Shown here: one piece after another, positions 1 through 10,163 of the stretch | Layout of the letters: every line of letters begins with the position of its first letter | How positions within the stretch are numbered: the first letter of the stretch is position 1 | Program-made: the position numbers and the translations under genes | The notes under the pieces: generated by a model | The model's database searches: none | Told to the model about the DNA's origin: nothing | Seen by the model: only the letters and a program-made list of their open reading frames with translations | NCBI RefSeq assembly: GCF_963678635.1 | Contig: NC_087062.1 | Coordinates: forward strand, 83,972,012 to 84,036,011 | Length of the DNA stretch: 64,000 bases | From: Symsagittifera roscoffensis | Taxonomy: Eukaryota > Xenacoelomorpha > Acoela > Convolutidae | Reading direction: 5' to 3'

Positions 1-215
1 GTTTTTTTAGCTTCCAGTACACGGTAATAGAAATAGAAAACCAAATTTCAAAAATACATTTTCACAACTTACAAATTGACGATTGGCACTTTTGTGATAA
101 AATTGTCTCCATTTGAGAACACTGGTTCAATAGGTAAAGCTTTTAATCCTTTCGAAAAATGCAAAAAAAAATCACCACGACCTATATAAGAGTCTGCATT
201 TACGCGATGAAATAT
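1..215 (+). repeat. Partial copy of an intronic repeat family
   Basis: It aligns with parts of 2581-3060 and 53590-54070, sharing a CATTTTGAGAA...AAAGGTAAA-like stretch and the CCTATATAAGAGT segment, but lacks the middle. Ends are not defined. Confidence 0.5.
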
Positions 216-659
216 ATTTGAATATCAATTTTTTCCGCTTTGTAAAAAATATTTCGTCATAAAAATTTCATTTTAAATGTCAAGCGATGTCTTGTGAAAA
301 AGTCAGACCAAGCACAAACATTATCACTTTTTTTGTAAGTGAGAGCAATAACAGTCAAGCCAGTGTAAAAAGTATTTATTGTTCCCAAGAAGAACTCACC
401 ATTTGTTTTAATTGAGCTGTATGGCCAATGTAACGTCTTCCTCCCCTTCAAGCGGTTCAGCATGGAGAACTTTACACGCAATTCTAACTAATTTTGATTC
501 AAATTGAACAGTCAAGTGGGAGCAATGAGTGGAAGTTCATAACTTGGGCTATTTTAGGGGGGAGGATGTTAACTTGGGATGTTTAAGGGTGGGGGGGGGG
601 GGGGGGGGGTTGGCGGGGTATGTTAATTTGATGCGAACTGAAGAGTAATGGGGACTAAC
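1..659. other. Gene B intron, open at the left edge
   Basis: This is the intron after the filter/M2 exon (donor at 659). It holds a partial copy of the CCTATATAAGAG repeat (about 1-215), a GATGTTAACTTGG-type repeat (about 480-580) and a 19-G run at 591-609. No coding exon is seen. Confidence 0.75.
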
Positions 660-830
660 TTCTGATTCTGGACTTGCTGACATTGACCTTGCAGCGGACT
701 TTGAGGAACATGTAGCTGAAGAGTCGGCAACACTGACTGCAAAGGAAGAAAAAGAGGGGGATGCCTAGTAGGCAGTAGAACACTGTCAGCACCCTCCCCC
801 CATCCGTCTCAGGGGCAAAGTTGCCGTACC
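660..830 (-). CDS. K2P channel gene B, exon with first selectivity filter and M2
   Basis: This exon encodes the second half of the first pore loop and transmembrane helix M2 of a two-pore-domain K+ channel. The visible protein starts YGNFAPETDGG, continues with VLTVFYCLLGIPLFFFLCSQ (M2), and ends in a basic cytosolic stretch (KVRCKVNVSKSRIR). The acceptor reads gcttag/GG; the two G bases complete the Gly codon whose first base is on the exon at 4353-4479, giving T-I-G-Y-G-N. The donor A/gttagt leaves phase 1. The exon is 171 bp against 177 bp for the paralogous gene A exon, with the same phases and the same donor hexamer. The GIPLF motif in M2 is typical of the family. The M3, second pore and M4 exons must lie left of base 1. 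The exact K2P subfamily cannot be assigned. Confidence 0.93.
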
Positions 831-1068
831 CTAAGCATAATGAAGCAGTTTGGGTGATGTTAACTTTGGTTCTAACTTGGAGTTTTTAGCCAATTAGAAT
901 CAGATAATTTACATGCAGCGCATTGCGAATTTATTCCGATTTAAATAGATGTGTATTTCAATAAATATAAAAATCAAGTCATCAAATATTTTCATTTAGA
1001 GAAAAAATCGGAAAGTGAAATTTCGATGATTGAGCTACGGCGGGCTTACAAAAATACATACCTATTAC

Positions 1069-1488
1069 CAGGGGGCGGATCTAGGATTTTCTCGAGGGGG
1101 GGGGGGGGGGCGGATTTTTTTCGAAAATTTTGTCGACCTTTTCTTTTTTAGGTCGACCGAATTGATTTTTTGAGCTCTCCCTAAGCATGGTTTAGTACCT
1201 GTTTAGGGCCAAATTTTCTGCGCCGCAGGCAAAATTTTGAAAAAACAGTCCAAACAAGGCGTTTTTAGGCACTGTTTGGAAAGTTTTGACCAAAAAATCG
1301 CGTTTTTTCGGAGCGCGCTCCCCCTCAAAATTAGTATATATTAGCGCCGAAGGCGTCTTTAGAAAAATTTTAGGGTCCGTCACAAAAATGGATATCTCAA
1401 AATAGTACAAAGGGGGGACCCTTTGGTTCGGCAGGGGGTCGATTCCCTGAGGAGGGCGTCCGCCCCCCCCCCCCTAAATCCGCCCCTG
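1069..1488 (+). mobile_element. hAT-type MITE with perfect 8-bp TSD
   Basis: The 420-bp element begins CAGGGGGCGGATCTAGG and ends CCTAAATCCGCCCCTG (inverted repeats), flanked by CCTATTAC at 1061-1068 and 1489-1496. It has long G and C runs just inside its ends and no coding capacity. An 8-bp TSD with CAGGGG-type termini fits hAT. Confidence 0.9.
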
Positions 1489-1578
1489 CCTATTACAATA
1501 AATCGGAAAACATTTAACTTTGCTTAATCTTACAAAATAGGTGCCAGTTATAAAATTTTACGTAGTCTTTTTTTTGTA

Positions 1579-1690
1579 TATTCTAATCACAGCAGAGCCA
1601 AAAAATAAGGACAGAATATAAATAAAGACAGAAATAAGGACAGAATTCTAACCACAGCAGAGCCAAAAAAAATAAGAACATAATATAAAT
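1579..1690 (+). repeat. Short imperfect tandem duplication
   Basis: The unit ATTCTAA(T/C)CACAGCAGAGCC plus following A-rich AAGGACAGAATATAAA text appears twice about 66 bases apart. Confidence 0.7.
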
Positions 1691-2580
1691 CATGGATATG
1701 AACAAAAATATATATGCAATGTTAATCGCATGTATCTAGCAAACACAAACAAAACTGAAACTTATTTAGGTTCTTATCTGAAAAATAGTTATTATTGCCC
1801 AACGAATTATGAACACAATCTTTCTAAATATCAAAAACAAAATAACTTGAGCCATTTTGCTAAAAACATACGAACTTTTTTTGCCTACAATATGGTAATT
1901 CTTATTTATATTTCCAATAATTCTGAAATAAATTCAAACCAATATTTGAAAAGTTACGGCTGGCGTAATTTGCAAAAACTTCTGGACCAATCTGTATCGA
2001 AACTAGATTCACAGCTAGCCTGATTGATTTCAGTTTGCTTAAGCAAAGTATAAAAAATTGAAAAAATTTATTTATTGGTGCGTTAATAGCAAACGTTTTG
2101 GTTTGAACAAATTTGATAAGTTTTTGCGGACTTCAGTTCTTCAAAACCTTTTTGAACTTCGCAAGCCTGTGTAACACTCTCGTGTTGAAATCACTAGCCA
2201 AAAAAGATAAAGTTATCTTTGCTTAGTGTTTAAATAAGAAAATTGAGTCTTCAAGGGGCACATTTCTAGGGAATAATTTTAAACACAAAATGAAATAGGG
2301 TACCTCAATTATTAGTCTAAGCAGCAAAGCGATGTACCAATGGAATTGAAACAAGTGAAAAATATCAGTAAACCGAGCATGCGTAGTAATTGCAGCGTTC
2401 ATTTACATCAACAGATGTAATGAAACATCAGATTTGTGCAAAAAAATCAATTGGTAATTTATCCTATTCTGCTTGAAGATCAGAAAATGGAAGTCCATGT
2501 TTGCAATGGGCTTTTTCTTATTTATTGACAATTAGCATTATTGACAAAAGTTTTTATATTTCATTCAAAGTTTTTGTTGT

Positions 2581-3060
2581 CTTGAGCTCAAATTTGAAAC
2601 ATAGCCAACTGGCAGTTGGAAAAGAACAATGAAAGCAAGAAAATTAAAAAATATATATGTTTTTTCCAAAAATCTTAAGCTTTTGAATTTCCAAAAAAAG
2701 TGAATGGCCTTAAGGCTCTTTGAATTTGTAGAACAATTTATGTTGGGCAGTTTTCTGTTTAAATTAACCCATTTTGAGAAGACTTGATCAAAAGGTAAAA
2801 CGTTTGTTTCGCTTTTATTAATTTCCATTTTCGAAATTAGAAGTCAATCACGTTTTTTGTGGTCTTTAAATTTTTGCTGTTCATAAGTGGGGTTTGCCTT
2901 CTGTTTAACAAATAAAATGCACTGAAGTTAAAAAGAAATCACAAGTCAAACCGCGAAAAATCAAAATTGAGCGTGAACAAATGTTAAGACTTTTTCCTGA
3001 AAAAAAAACAAAAAAAAATCAGCAAGACCTATATAAGAGTGCTCACCACGTTCATTACTT
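2581..3060 (+). repeat. Intronic repeat family, gene B copy
   Basis: A block of about 480 bp aligns over its length to 53590-54070, sharing CATAGCCAA, GATGGCCTTAA-like, TAGAACAATTTATG, AGAAGTCA and CCTATATAAGAG segments. Both copies lie in the same strand sense in the paralogous introns of the two K2P genes. A third partial copy at 1-215 in another intron argues for a mobile repeat. Confidence 0.6.
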
Positions 3061-3407
3061 TTAAAAAAATTTTCATCTGTGATCTTTTTTTCGTAAAGTT
3101 ATGGGGGTTTCAAGATCGCCCAATTGGGGACAAGTAACGCTCGTTTTAATCGTCTTAGAAATCATTCCAACTTGGGTTGAGGCATGCTCTTTCCTCTATT
3201 CAATTTACTCCTACAAATTTTTTATAAGTAAATTATATCACTTTTTTTACATAGCGTGTGGGGGATGGTTTTAAAAAAACTCAATTTTTTTTTGATAATT
3301 AGCATTTGTTTGAAAATTTCATGTATTGTTTCAATTCAAACTGCTCCATGAAAATCAAAATGCAGTTGGAATATTCAGGGTTTTGACCTGATACGAGCAT
3401 TCTTGTT
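3060..3407 (-). mobile_element. Hairpin-ended AACAA family, diverged 3'-truncated copy
   Basis: It contains ATCTGTGATC, TTATGGGGGTTT, GTCTTAGAAATCATTCC, GCGTGTGGGGGATG and the terminal head ATTCAGGGTTTTGACCTGAT...TTGTT, all in family order on the minus strand. The tail end is missing. Confidence 0.75.
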
Positions 3408-3883
3408 CGCTTTGCTAGAGATTTTGCGATTTTTTGACATTGTTGAACACTCAATTCTTATCGGCTGAAAATAACTGAAAACAAGTTTCCATTTTTTGCA
3501 CCCTCCCCTCCATCATGAGGGATGTCATCGAAGCCAATCAAGTTTTTAGTGAATTTTACATTTTTGGCGTTCGGTAGCGCAGTTTGCATTCATTTAACAA
3601 ATTCCCCTCACGCTATATAACTGACCATTTCTTCCTTCTTTTACATATTTAAAAGCGCAAATGATCTGTTTCAAAAGACTTTTGCATGTAAACGAACGTT
3701 TTTCAGACAGATTTGATGTCTCAAGTTCACCTGAAAAATCGATTTTTATTTCAAAATTAGTAGCAAAAGATTCGGAAGGAAAAATGAAATTAAAAAAGCA
3801 AACTTCTATGCAAAAATCTATCAAAACTGGAATATTGCTCTTGCTAATTATTTCTGTCTGCCCGAAATTTTTGCAACTTTATG

Positions 3884-4329
3884 CAGGCGGAGATCTAGGA
3901 ATTTCTCGAGGAGGGGGGGGGGGGGCGGATTTTCAAAAAAAAAATCTGAAAATTTTGTCGACCTTTTTTTTAGGCTGACCAAATTGATTTTCTGAGCTCT
4001 CTCAAAACACTCTAAAGACCGTAACTTGACCAAATTTCTGCGCCGCAGGCCAATTTTTGAAAAAAGGCCAAAAAAAAAGGCGTTTTTAGGTGCTTTTTAA
4101 AAAATGTTGAATAAAAAATGGCGTTTTTTCGGCGCGCGCTCCCCCCTCAAAATTAGTATTTATTGGCGCCAAAGGCGCCTTTAGAAAAGTTTTAAGGTTG
4201 GTCAGCCGAAAATGGATATCTCAAAATAGTTCAAAGGGGGGACCCTTTGAGTCGCCAGGGGGTCGAATCCCTGAGGGGAGAGCGTACGCCCCCCGCCCCC
4301 CGCCCCCCATCCCCCTAATTCCGCTACTG
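3884..4329 (+). mobile_element. hAT-type MITE beside the gene B first-pore exon
   Basis: The 446-bp element begins CAGGCGGAGATCTAGGAATT and ends CCTAATTCCGCTACTG, flanked by an exact 8-bp TSD ACTTTATG (3876-3883 and 4330-4337). Internal sequence matches the 1069-1488 copy. Its edge lies 23 bases from the splice donor at 4352. Confidence 0.9.
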
Positions 4330-4352
4330 ACTTTATGGATCATCCGTCTCAC

Positions 4353-4479
4353 CTATGGTGGTGATGGTTGTGATGCAAAAGTGGAATGCACCTGTGAATC
4401 CCCAGTGGGGGTGGATCTCGTCACTGGCCGGGTCAGCCTCGAACTCATGCACCTCCAGCTCCAACAAAATCTCATTCAT
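4353..4479 (-). CDS. K2P channel gene B, first pore-helix exon
   Basis: This exon encodes the end of the extracellular cap and the first pore helix. The frame begins MNEILLELEVHEFEAD, runs through HWGFTGAFHFCITTITTIG, and is cut after the first base of the filter Gly codon. The acceptor is ttgtag/ATG (phase 0) and the donor is ATAG/gtgaga (phase 1). The length, 127 bp, is identical to the paralogous gene A exon at 63562-63688, and both start with ATG straight after the AG. W-x-x-x-G-A-x-x-F-C-I-T-T is the usual K2P first-pore signature. The ATG is an internal methionine, not a start. A hAT-type MITE (3884-4329) begins only 23 bases inside the downstream intron. Confidence 0.94.
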
Positions 4480-4738
4480 CTACAACACACGACATTTTTT
4501 TGGCCAAAACCATCAAAAAGTGACCAAAAATTGCATTTTTTGGCCTGATTTCTAAAAAGTTTACCTGCGGCGTCAACTTTTTTGCAAAGGAGGCCTTTTA
4601 TAGTGTTTTCAAAGAGCTCAAATTTATTTAAATTAAAAAAGTTAAATACCCTCTCCAATTTTTTCTCTCAAGAGAGTTGAGTTTTTTGCAATTTCAATCC
4701 AAAGAAGTGTGGAGTTGAAAGAATTTGAACTTTTTTCG

Positions 4739-4816
4739 GAGAGGATGTTAACTTGATCCCAATTATCATTATAGTTAGCATTAAATGTTCTTTCATAATT
4801 GGTTAACGTCCTCCCC
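4739..4816. repeat. Small GTTAAC-ended inverted repeat
   Basis: The ends GGAGGATGTTAACTTGATCC and ATAATTGGTTAACGTCCTCC pair imperfectly. Related half-sites with GATGTTAACTTGG occur near 560, 4955, 9625 and 62650. Confidence 0.5.
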
Positions 4817-5337
4817 TGTGAATAGGTCAAGTTAAAATTCCCCGCCTACCCAACTACTTATTTGGATTGAAATTGCAAAAAACTCAATTTTCATTAACTT
4901 AAAATTCCAACTTAGTACTAAGTTAACATAAGGGGGATCCTATAGGGGGAGGACTTTAACTTGGTCCCGTAATCAACTTCTGGTGTTGATGCTCGTTAAT
5001 GAATTTAAATGAGTTTAACCCATTTGACCGCAAAAAGATATCCTTAAGATTACCAATGACTGAACAAAAGTACTAAAAAATTTATAGATCTTATAAGTAT
5101 TTTTCTCTGTAAGCTTCGAATTAATTAAGCGGTATTAAAAACATTTAAATTCAAGGTAACTGACCGATAAACTTTTTGTAACCAGTAATTTTTTTGTGAT
5201 GGATTATCTCTTGGCTAATAATCTGCCTTTCGCAGCGCTACCAAGACTAAAAACATAGCCAAGCAAATTGCATTTAGTTTTCGTCACGGTCACAACTTTC
5301 GTTTTTGCTAAAGAAAACTGAATAGCTCGTATGTTTT

Positions 5338-5406
5338 CAGGGGCGGATCTAGGATACGAAAGGACTAACATACCGGGGCGGATTCCCCCTTCGAAATCCG
5401 CCCCTG
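5338..5406 (+). mobile_element. 69-bp minimal hAT-type derivative with 8-bp TSD
   Basis: It begins CAGGGGCGGATCTAGGATAC and ends CGAAATCCGCCCCTG, and is flanked by TATGTTTT (5330-5337, 5407-5414). Almost the whole interior of the larger MITEs is absent. Confidence 0.85.
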
Positions 5407-5453
5407 TATGTTTTTTATGGTTCTTTTCCCTTTGTTTGTTATGGTTAACTAAC

Positions 5454-5731
5454 AATTGCGAAAGCCTCTGATTCGAGGATGGTGAAGTTGACTTTTGATT
5501 GACAGGATTCGACATCGTCAGGTCCGCACAGCTGATGTACAGTACCATTGACAATGGAGTCTGTCAGGTTGATGATGCGAGACTCCATCGTGCGTTTGAT
5601 GAGCAGAAGACGATCCTCTTCTGCTGGTTTTTCGATCATTGTGAAGGTGATGGTCCCCAAGAACAGGTAAAGAGTCATAATGAAGAGGGTGCGGAGGAGA
5701 ATGATAGCTGCTCGTCTGTTCCAATCGCTGG
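5454..5731 (-). CDS. K2P channel gene B, M1 and extracellular cap exon
   Basis: This exon encodes transmembrane helix M1 and most of the extracellular cap. After a split Ser codon the frame reads SDWNRRAAIILLRTLFIMTL and YLFLGTITFTMIEKPAEE: a basic cytosolic edge, a hydrophobic helix and the acidic post-M1 segment usual for K2P channels. The cap part carries three N-glycosylation sequons (NLT, NGT, NFT) and two cysteines (LCGPDDVESC); K2P caps often bear an inter-subunit disulfide. The acceptor is ttttag/CC, completing the T left by the exon at 8093-8411. The donor is ATT/gttagt (phase 0), joining the ATG of the exon at 4353-4479. The length is 278 bp, 2 + 92 codons. The corresponding exon of gene A is outside the window. 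Confidence 0.9.
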
Positions 5732-5874
5732 CTAAAACGTTATTGTTTCACATTTTTTTTGTCAAAATTTGACATGTTTAACTTCTGTAGATTACATTGT
5801 TCAATTGATACTCTGCTCAGTTTGGCTGAAAATGCTTCACCGTAATAAATCAATCAAATTTGATGCGACTGAAC

Positions 5875-6274
5875 CGTGTCTGTACAAAACAGTCCCATAC
5901 AAAACAGTACAATACAAAACAGTCCGCAAAAGTATGAAAATGAACGAAAAAAAAACAGTCCGATACAAAACAGTCCGAAAAACAGTCCCAATTAATAATT
6001 GTTTTAACAAGCCGGCAGGCCGAGAATTGACATTGTTCAACAAGCATAATGAACAAAATAGTGACTGCCGCAGTCGCGCCAACGTGTTGCGAGCTTGCCA
6101 ACAGAGGGTAGGGTTTAATACAAAATTTAGAGCCGGTTATCGCCGCGAAGCGCCGACGCATGCGTAGCGCGCCCACTGGCGACCTTAAAGCGAACTGTTT
6201 TGTATTGGACTGTTTTTTTCCTCCATTACATGATTTTTGGGACTAATTTGTATTGGACTGTTTCGTATATGCAC
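5875..6274. mobile_element. 400-bp element with 9-bp TSD and repeated ACAAAACAGTCC ends
   Basis: It is flanked by CGACTGAAC at 5866-5874 and 6275-6283. The left end carries several direct copies of TACAAAACAGTCC (5883-5990). The right end carries the inverse GGACTGTTT twice (6198-6262) plus CTGTTTTGTATTGG. Outer ends GTGTCTGTACAAAACAG and (inverted) GTGCATATACGAAACAG match. The GC-rich core near 6060-6175 has no long ORF. A 9-bp TSD is usual for Mutator-like elements, but no transposase is present to confirm. Confidence 0.75.
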
Positions 6275-6411
6275 CGACTGAACTGGCACCTGAACTTGCG
6301 TTAAAGAAAATAAAATATACATCCGAATACATTATATGCTTGATCTTCAGGGTGAAAAAATTTTCCAGTAAAACACAACCGCTAAGGTTGCGCAATTGCA
6401 ATACCAAATTC

Positions 6412-6958
6412 AACAAAATTACTCGTATCAGGGCGAAGCCCTGAATGTTCCGACTGCCTTTAAAGGTCTATGAAGGAGTAATAACATCAAAAAGATATAT
6501 ATTGAAAAAAAAAAGAAATTAAAACGAAAAAAACTTTTGAAAAAAAATTTGAGATTTTTTGTGAAAATCATCCCCCCACACGCCATATAAAGTACAAAGT
6601 GATAAATTTCCCTTCTACTAACAAATCGATTGTATTGTGGCAAATAAGCTTCCTTCAACCAATTTGGAACGATTTCTAAGACGGATTAAATCTCCGCTTA
6701 CGCGTTAATAGCGCGAAATATATCGCGCGTTAATTGTCCCAAATTGGCCAAAATGTTAATCTTTAAACCCCCATAACTTTACAAAAAATGATCACAGGTG
6801 AAGTATCTTTTTAAATTTAAGCTCAGGACAACAATATTTTTTAATGATATAAAAATATTCCGTCAAAAATGGCTAGTTAAAAAGTCTAAATTTTTCTGAA
6901 GAAAAAAACCCACCCCGAGCACAAATATTTCGTTACTTTCGTATCGAAAGTCGGAATA
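6412..6958 (+). mobile_element. Hairpin-ended AACAA family, near full-length copy
   Basis: It runs from a degenerate head through TCAGGGCGAAGCCCTGA, CCACACGCCATATAAA, the CGCGTTAATAGCGCGAAATA palindrome core and ACTTTCGTATCGAAAGTCGG at the tail. Confidence 0.88.
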
Positions 6959-7195
6959 TTAAAAAATATGAACTTCTAGTTTATGACACAGCTACTGAGT
7001 CAATTTAAATAAACTTTTATCAACAACAAAAAAATTGACTTAGAAAAATTGTTTCAAGCTTTCAAAATTTGATAGCATCAGAAATCCGGTAAAGAAAAAT
7101 TTGTTTTGGACTGTTGTGAATTGCAGCATCCGCAAAATGCAAGGAAATATCTAGACCCATACCGAAAAGTTTAATACAAATAACCATTAACCAAA

Positions 7196-7700
7196 TTGAA
7201 TTACACTAGTGTTTTCAATGTCCATTTTGGACAACATTTCTTTCGAAATTCAGTAAAAGTTTTACATAGACCAAGAGCAAATGATCAGAGCCATCCTCTA
7301 TGAAGTTATCAAAACTTGGTTTCAAAGACTTACTAAAGTGATCTGGGTCTGAAAAAGCCAGACCTCCTCATCTGCACAATGTTTGCATCGTAGTGATTTC
7401 TTTCTTGAACAAGCGGAGAAAAAATAAATTGTTCATGCGACGTGAAACACTCTAGACGAAAAAATGGGAACAATCTGAGTGAACACTTTACTTAACTCGG
7501 ACATTTCTTACTTTTTCACGTGAAGTGAAAACTTAGTGCAGAAGAGGAAAACTGGCTTTTTCAGACCCGAATTACCTTGGTAAGTTATTGAAACCAGATC
7601 TTTTGCTCTTGGTCTATATGAAAATTTTAATGAATTTTGAAGGAAATATTGCCCAGAATGGACATTGAAAACAGGCGCTTTTCAGAGTAAAATATTGAAT
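7196..7700. mobile_element. Foldback element with arms of about 200 bp
   Basis: The arms at about 7210-7400 and 7500-7690 are inverted copies: GTTTTCAATGTCCATT, AGACCAAGAGCAAA and GGGTCTGAAAAAGCCAG in the left arm recur as reverse complements in the right arm. The spacer is about 100 bp. No TSD was identified. Confidence 0.8.
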
Positions 7701-8092
7701 TGCGCCTAATTTTTTCTAGTAGTTTACTAGTTTATTTTACTAGTAGCATGTGATTATGATGGAGTTCAAAGTATTTCTCTCTTATTATTTCTTAAGTTTT
7801 TTTTTTGTAGTTATGACTCCAATGGAAAAAACAGCATCTTACATAACAGTTATTAAAAATTTCGCTCCTTTCCAGCTTCCGTTTCCAACCCCTCATAAAA
7901 TTACAATATAAAGTTATCTAAGCGTTCTTCATGCTGCCATTTACATGTAAGAAATGTTGAAAAATTCATTCACTTGTTCACGCTGAAATGTTTTATTACA
8001 GTTTTATTCATAAAATATATTTGAAGTAGTCTTTTGTAAAAAAAAAACTTCAGAACAAATCAAGGAGGACTGGAAAAGAGCCGAAAACTTAC

Positions 8093-8411
8093 ACGTGGTC
8101 TGTGTTAGGAGTCTAGGTTTAGTCTCGTGCCCACACTCACACACAGTGACTGGACTAGTCGTCAAACAGGGACTTGGCCTCCTCCCCCTCATCTTCTCCC
8201 CTCTTAATCCCCCGTGGTCTTTCATTGCCCCCATCTCGTGACTCACGCTATTGTCACGCATCTGACAGTTCGTGTATTCTTCTGCTGTCGCATGCGAATG
8301 GTGAGTCATCAAAGTAGGCGACGAGGATTTGGTAACTAAGTGACCGTTAGATGCGGTGACAATGGACTCCGAACGTCCGCTCGCTATACTGCTGTTTGAG
8401 AATACAGCCAT
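8093..8411 (-). CDS. Putative N-terminal cytosolic exon of K2P gene B
   Basis: A 106-codon open stretch starts MAVFSNSSIASGRSE and ends with a strong donor (ACGT/gtaagt) in phase 1, which joins in frame to the CC that opens the M1 exon at 5731. It is Ser/Thr, His and basic-rich with no membrane segment, as expected of a cytosolic N-tail. It is clearly more GC-rich than its surroundings. An acceptor-like tgcgtgtag/G lies one base before the ATG, which suggests a 5'UTR exon further upstream. The frame stays open upstream to an ATG at 8531, so a start 40 codons earlier without that intron is possible. An alternative is that this is a C-terminal exon of gene A, but read in phase 0 it stops after 21 codons, and a complete gene A C-terminal exon exists at 48258-48470. 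The family does not conserve this region, so the assignment rests on phase, GC and splice sites. Confidence 0.65.
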
Positions 8412-9952
8412 CCTACACGCACAAATAACAGTATAAGAGTGAAAATCCAATAATTTCAAAATGGATTTTAATTTGAGGAATGTATTTGAACTAACTGCAA
8501 TCAATAAATGTGGTCTATAAGCGAAATTCAAGTGATGTGTACAATACAGGTATTGTCCAACGCGTTAGTGCCTCAAAAATGTGTTCCGGTTCATAAATAA
8601 TGGCGCAAACCTGTTAAGCCTTTATGGCCCAAATGAAGAAAAAAAGTAAATTAAGCAATAAACATGCATAATTTTGGAAAATGAATACAAAAAACAGGTG
8701 GTGTAAATCGAGCGTGAAAAACTACAATTCCGTGATCAATTTCAATGACAGTTTACTGTGCTTTTCAGGTTTTTGTGAAAGTTTTCGTTTGAATAAACGG
8801 TCGAACGTTTTGTTGACATGGAACTTGGCTGAGTTACCACTGCTGAATTTGAAACCATTTTGTTTAAGTTTCTGTTGAAAACTTCTGACGAGAGAAAGGA
8901 TCTTAAAAATTCTTACAAGTTAAGTAAATGTTTATGAAATCAAAACTGTCAGCTTCTCAACCAGTTCAGAATAACGCATATTCTTAAAATTTTGTTTCCT
9001 TGTTGTTTTGAAAGGAAGTTTAGTCTAAAACATGGAAGCGAATTCTATAGTTTTAGCAATAATTTTATTCCATCGCTAGTTGGTTGAAATCTTGGTGAAA
9101 AAGGTATAATTATTACTTTCCCGTTTCCTCAGCAAGGTATTAACAAATGTTTTTTTTTCTGCAAAAAAAACACATACGGCGATGTATATTAAAAGTTTAC
9201 GAGCAGAAAGTATATCAGACTTTTTGCTGCTTACCAAGTGTACTTACCAATGAATACAGTAAATGTTCAAGTTATATATAGTTATAACTTATTAAATCAT
9301 GTTCACCTCTATAACTGTGTCCGTGGCTAGAAACATTCAAGCATGTTGAGAAATTGATGCTTCAAGCAAATGCAGAAAATAATTGAAGATAAAGAGAGAT
9401 TATAAGGTGTTTTATTTGAAAGTTCAGTAGCAAAGAAAAAGTGTACATTGAGTTTGGGATCAAGTTTAAGATCTCCCCCCCCCCCCCCCCCCCTGCCCCC
9501 CAACATTTAATTTGGAATATTTTGGCTCAGCGCTGCGTAAAAAATGCCCTACTCTGATTGGCTGAAAAATCCAGCTTTGAACTAAATTACCATCCTGCCC
9601 CCTAAATTGCTTTAGAAGGGATGTTGTTAACTTGGTCCTGAATTTGAAACCGCCGATTGGCCGATTGAGTTTCCCAAATGAACCCTAAGGTATACATGAA
9701 TGCGTAAAAATGCATAAACATACTGATTATAACTTTGTAAGTAGAGAGAAAAACAGCGATCGAAAATTTGAAGCAGCAGTCTCAAAAAACAATCAAAAGA
9801 GCTTGGAAAAATAGGAGACAACCGAATTACTCCCAACTTTTAGAAATATTTTTTTGTTTGACTTACTCTTTTTTTTTTAAAAAAAAGTCAAGTTTCCGAG
9901 GTCTTACTTGAGTTTCTATAGTTTTTTGTAGTTGGCTATGGCATTGGAATGA
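8412..9952. other. Intergenic, upstream of gene B
   Basis: This is the presumed promoter side of gene B. A C run lies at 9475-9493 and a repeat related to 62560-62670 at about 9540-9640 (CTGATTGGCTGAAA, then GGGATGTTGTTAACTTGGTC). No TATA box or other promoter element could be assigned. Confidence 0.6.
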
Positions 9953-10163
9953 AACAAGACTGTTCGTATCAAGGCAAAGCCCTGGATGTTGCGGAATAAT
10001 TGCCACGCATAATTTATTCGAAAATTGAAACAAAATATTAAAGTCGTATTCCAGCAGCCAAGCAGCACTTTAGTCTGGTGCAAGTAGATTCTAAAAATGG
10101 TCTGAGTGAAAAAAAACCACCCCTAGCATACATATTCCTCACTTTCTCTAAAGTTCGGAACAA
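9953..10163 (+). mobile_element. Hairpin-ended AACAA family, internally deleted (211 bp)
   Basis: It starts AACAAGACTGTTCGTATCAA and ends in AAGTTCGGAACAA. Most of the middle is missing, but both terminal AACAA sequences are kept. Confidence 0.75.

Larger units (their letters stand above)
831..4352. other. Gene B intron between first-pore and filter exons
   Basis: It interrupts the first-filter Gly codon in phase 1. Besides the repeats listed separately (1069-1488, 1579-1690, 2581-3060, 3060-3407, 3884-4329), the remainder (about 1700-2570 and 3410-3880) is AT-rich with no exon or RNA gene that I can see. Confidence 0.8.
4480..5453. other. Gene B intron between cap and first-pore exons
   Basis: It contains an inverted-repeat element around 4739-4816 (GGAGGATGTTAAC against GTTAACGTCCTCC), another GGACTTTAACTTGGTCC-type repeat at about 4950-4975, and a 69-bp hAT derivative. 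No further exon is seen. Confidence 0.75.
5732..8092. other. Gene B intron between N-terminal and M1 exons
   Basis: It is filled by three elements listed separately (5875-6274, 6412-6958, 7196-7700). The remainder (about 7700-8090) is AT-rich with no exon visible. Confidence 0.7.

Noticed and set aside
3661-3978. 105-codon plus-strand frame
   Set aside because: Its end lies inside the hAT-type MITE at 3884 and the rest has no family features; chance frame.
4198-4555. Plus-strand frames over 4198-4555
   Set aside because: They are antisense to the K2P first-pore exon and run through the MITE.
5499-5735. Plus-strand frame antisense to the M1 exon
   Set aside because: The minus-strand reading gives a clear K2P M1 and cap with splice sites.
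6412-6958. Helitron assignment for the AACAA family
   Set aside because: There is a hairpin near the tail, but no 5' TC, no CTRR end and no insertion between A and T.
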